Shown here: one piece after another, positions 62,523 to 64,000 of the stretch
Position numbering within the stretch: position 1 is the stretch's first letter
How the letters are laid out: each line of letters starts with the position of its first letter
Assembly: GCA_947623455.1 (NCBI GenBank)
Contig: OX392530.1
Location: 37,107,405 to 37,171,404, forward strand
Length of the DNA stretch: 64,000 nucleotides
Direction: 5' to 3'
From: Mimachlamys varia
Lineage: Eukaryota > Mollusca > Bivalvia > Pectinida > Pectinidae
The notes under the pieces: model-generated
What the model was told of the DNA's origin: nothing
The model's input: only the letters and a program-made list of their open reading frames with translations
The model's database searches: none
Made by a program: the position numbers and the translations under genes

Positions 62523-64000
62523 AAAAACACCACCGAATACATGTCCTACGAAATCAGCGGCAACAGCACTAGTTGTACGTAGATTTCGGGATTTCTTGAT
62601 AAAAAACAATTGTTATGAAAATTATATCATAACAGTTTCGGTGGTATTTTATAACACATTAGGACGTTTCTTGTGATACTAAAAGCAAAAAGACGAAAAA
62701 TTAAGTAAAGAACTACCTAAATTTTCCACCCAAAAAAAAATTACATAACAGGCGCCCCTATTTGAACTACACTACAATTCGGGAAAATTGGTTCGTTTTG
62801 TTTTTAGTTAAAACTAATATATTATTTATTGCCAAAAGTTAACAGGGGAATAAGCACAAGTTATTACAAATTATCAACGCCTTCTCGCAATATACATTTT
62901 ACATGACATTACAATAGTGATATTTAGTTCACAAATTTACATATTTGAAATAACAATTAAATCTTAAAATCTCTTGCTGAATTTGATAAAAATGTGCAAA
63001 TTCCTAAAAATATTCGTGTTAAGTTTTGTTGTTAAACAATGGTTTGGTATTCTGTTCTTAAACTTTAAACACAAAAGTGCGAATCTGATTCACGGGCCTC
63101 CTCAGCTTTCCAACACCCTCCCCTCTGGTGTTATGGGTCAGGGTTAACACAGCTGCGAGCTCCCTCTGTTGCTCAAGGTCTGCTTGCGAGTCAGATACCC
63201 ATTGATAAACACCGCGAACTTTTACCTTCTGTTTCGTGACTTTCCAGCGTTAGATTCTGGTCAGCGGATATTATCGCGGGACCGTGAGAGACTTCTGCTC
63301 CAGTTTCGATTTTTAACAAGATCTCTTTGTTTTCCACCACGAAAACAATTTGGACGTAAATCAAGATCGGCTAACCATAATATCGCAGAAGAAATTTAAA
63401 GCCTTGTCATTGCGGTAAACAGTTTTTGTTGTGTTGTTTTGAAATATTGCGCGAAAATGCGGGTGTACTTTCCGCTGAGACATGTTTTCGGCAGCGCTCG
63501 GCATTAATTTGTCAATTCGACAAAATTTGATGTTAATCTGAACGCGCCGTGTTGTTCTACGAGGACATTTGCCGATGGTTTCGCAATAAAGCGTCTGGAA
63601 ATTTAATTGATGTACATGTACGCAGATTTTGAATATCTGACAAAATTAATAACAAGCTGGTTTGATGTTTTTTATCTACAGTAACAATTTCGATTAAAGT
63701 ATGCTTATAATTTAATGCCATAAACACAAGAAACAACCTGCATGTAATGTTCACACGAAGATAGCGGGCCGGTCGTCTGATGTTTTAATTAATCGTGAAA
63801 ATTTAATTCTGCACTACGTAATTATTGATGGTATCTATTAGCCATTAGGACCCATTACATGTATGTTTCGTATATCAAAAGTTCATTATCATACGCCGGA
63901 CATATACATCAATGTTTCATAAAAAAACTTTTCTTGTATATTGGCGTTATCTTCCATCTAATTGTGATGACGAATATTCGTATCCCTCCTCATTTCTTCC
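62523..64000. other. Unique AT-rich sequence to the window end
   Basis: A 76-codon plus-strand frame (63169-63399) and a 65-codon minus-strand frame have no recognisable features. No repeat or RNA gene is seen. Confidence 0.45.

Noticed and set aside
62340..62676. Opposite-strand frames with Glu/Gly-rich or Ser/Pro-rich runs
   Set aside because: Both are readings of the same C/T microsatellite tract.

Overview
This is a eukaryotic, non-coding-dominated window. It is AT-rich and full of stop codons, with homopolymer runs and microsatellites, several minisatellites, tRNA-derived SINEs and one very large satellite array. No long intact open reading frame of a recognisable family is present. The SINE types and the dispersed repeat with a CCAGGTGTTCCGGAAG core resemble repeats I associate with molluscs, especially bivalves. 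That assignment comes from memory of repeat families, not from a gene, so it is moderate at best.

Layout. Bases 1 to about 13.18 kb are mostly unique AT-rich DNA. They hold a fold-back copy of a dispersed repeat (815-1550), small tandem repeats (2265-2345, 3712-3798), a degraded SINE fragment (3315-3480), two arrays of one 32-bp minisatellite family (6417-6660 and 7450-8420) with a tRNA-Glu-like SINE lodged inside the second, and a possible small exon (11962-12252). From about 13,186 to 41,943 (28.8 kb, 45 percent of the window) a single 73-bp satellite runs without interruption, roughly 400 units. Rare sequence variants recur in it at spacings of about 2.4, 3.6-3.7, 4.2, 1.6, 3.1 and 1.2 kb, which shows successive block duplications. 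From 41.94 kb to the end the sequence is again unique and AT-rich. It holds more copies of the dispersed repeat (45.24-46.0, 48.69 and 49.92-50.29 kb), a decayed coding-like stretch (45,973-46,193), a SINE with a perfect 10-bp target-site duplication (50,809-51,179), a 46-bp minisatellite (about 52.12-52.33 kb), and a 26/31-bp minisatellite (52.77-53.22 kb) that opens all three forward frames and so mimics genes.

No set of genes working together can be read here. The window looks like a heterochromatic or intergenic block with a young, actively rearranging satellite. I found no defence, viral or metabolic system. The strongest points for follow-up are the internal architecture of the 73-bp array, its inverted-repeat symmetry and deletion-derived unit lengths, the SINE with target duplication, the fold-back repeat family, and an apparent excess of full CRE palindromes in the unique flanks.
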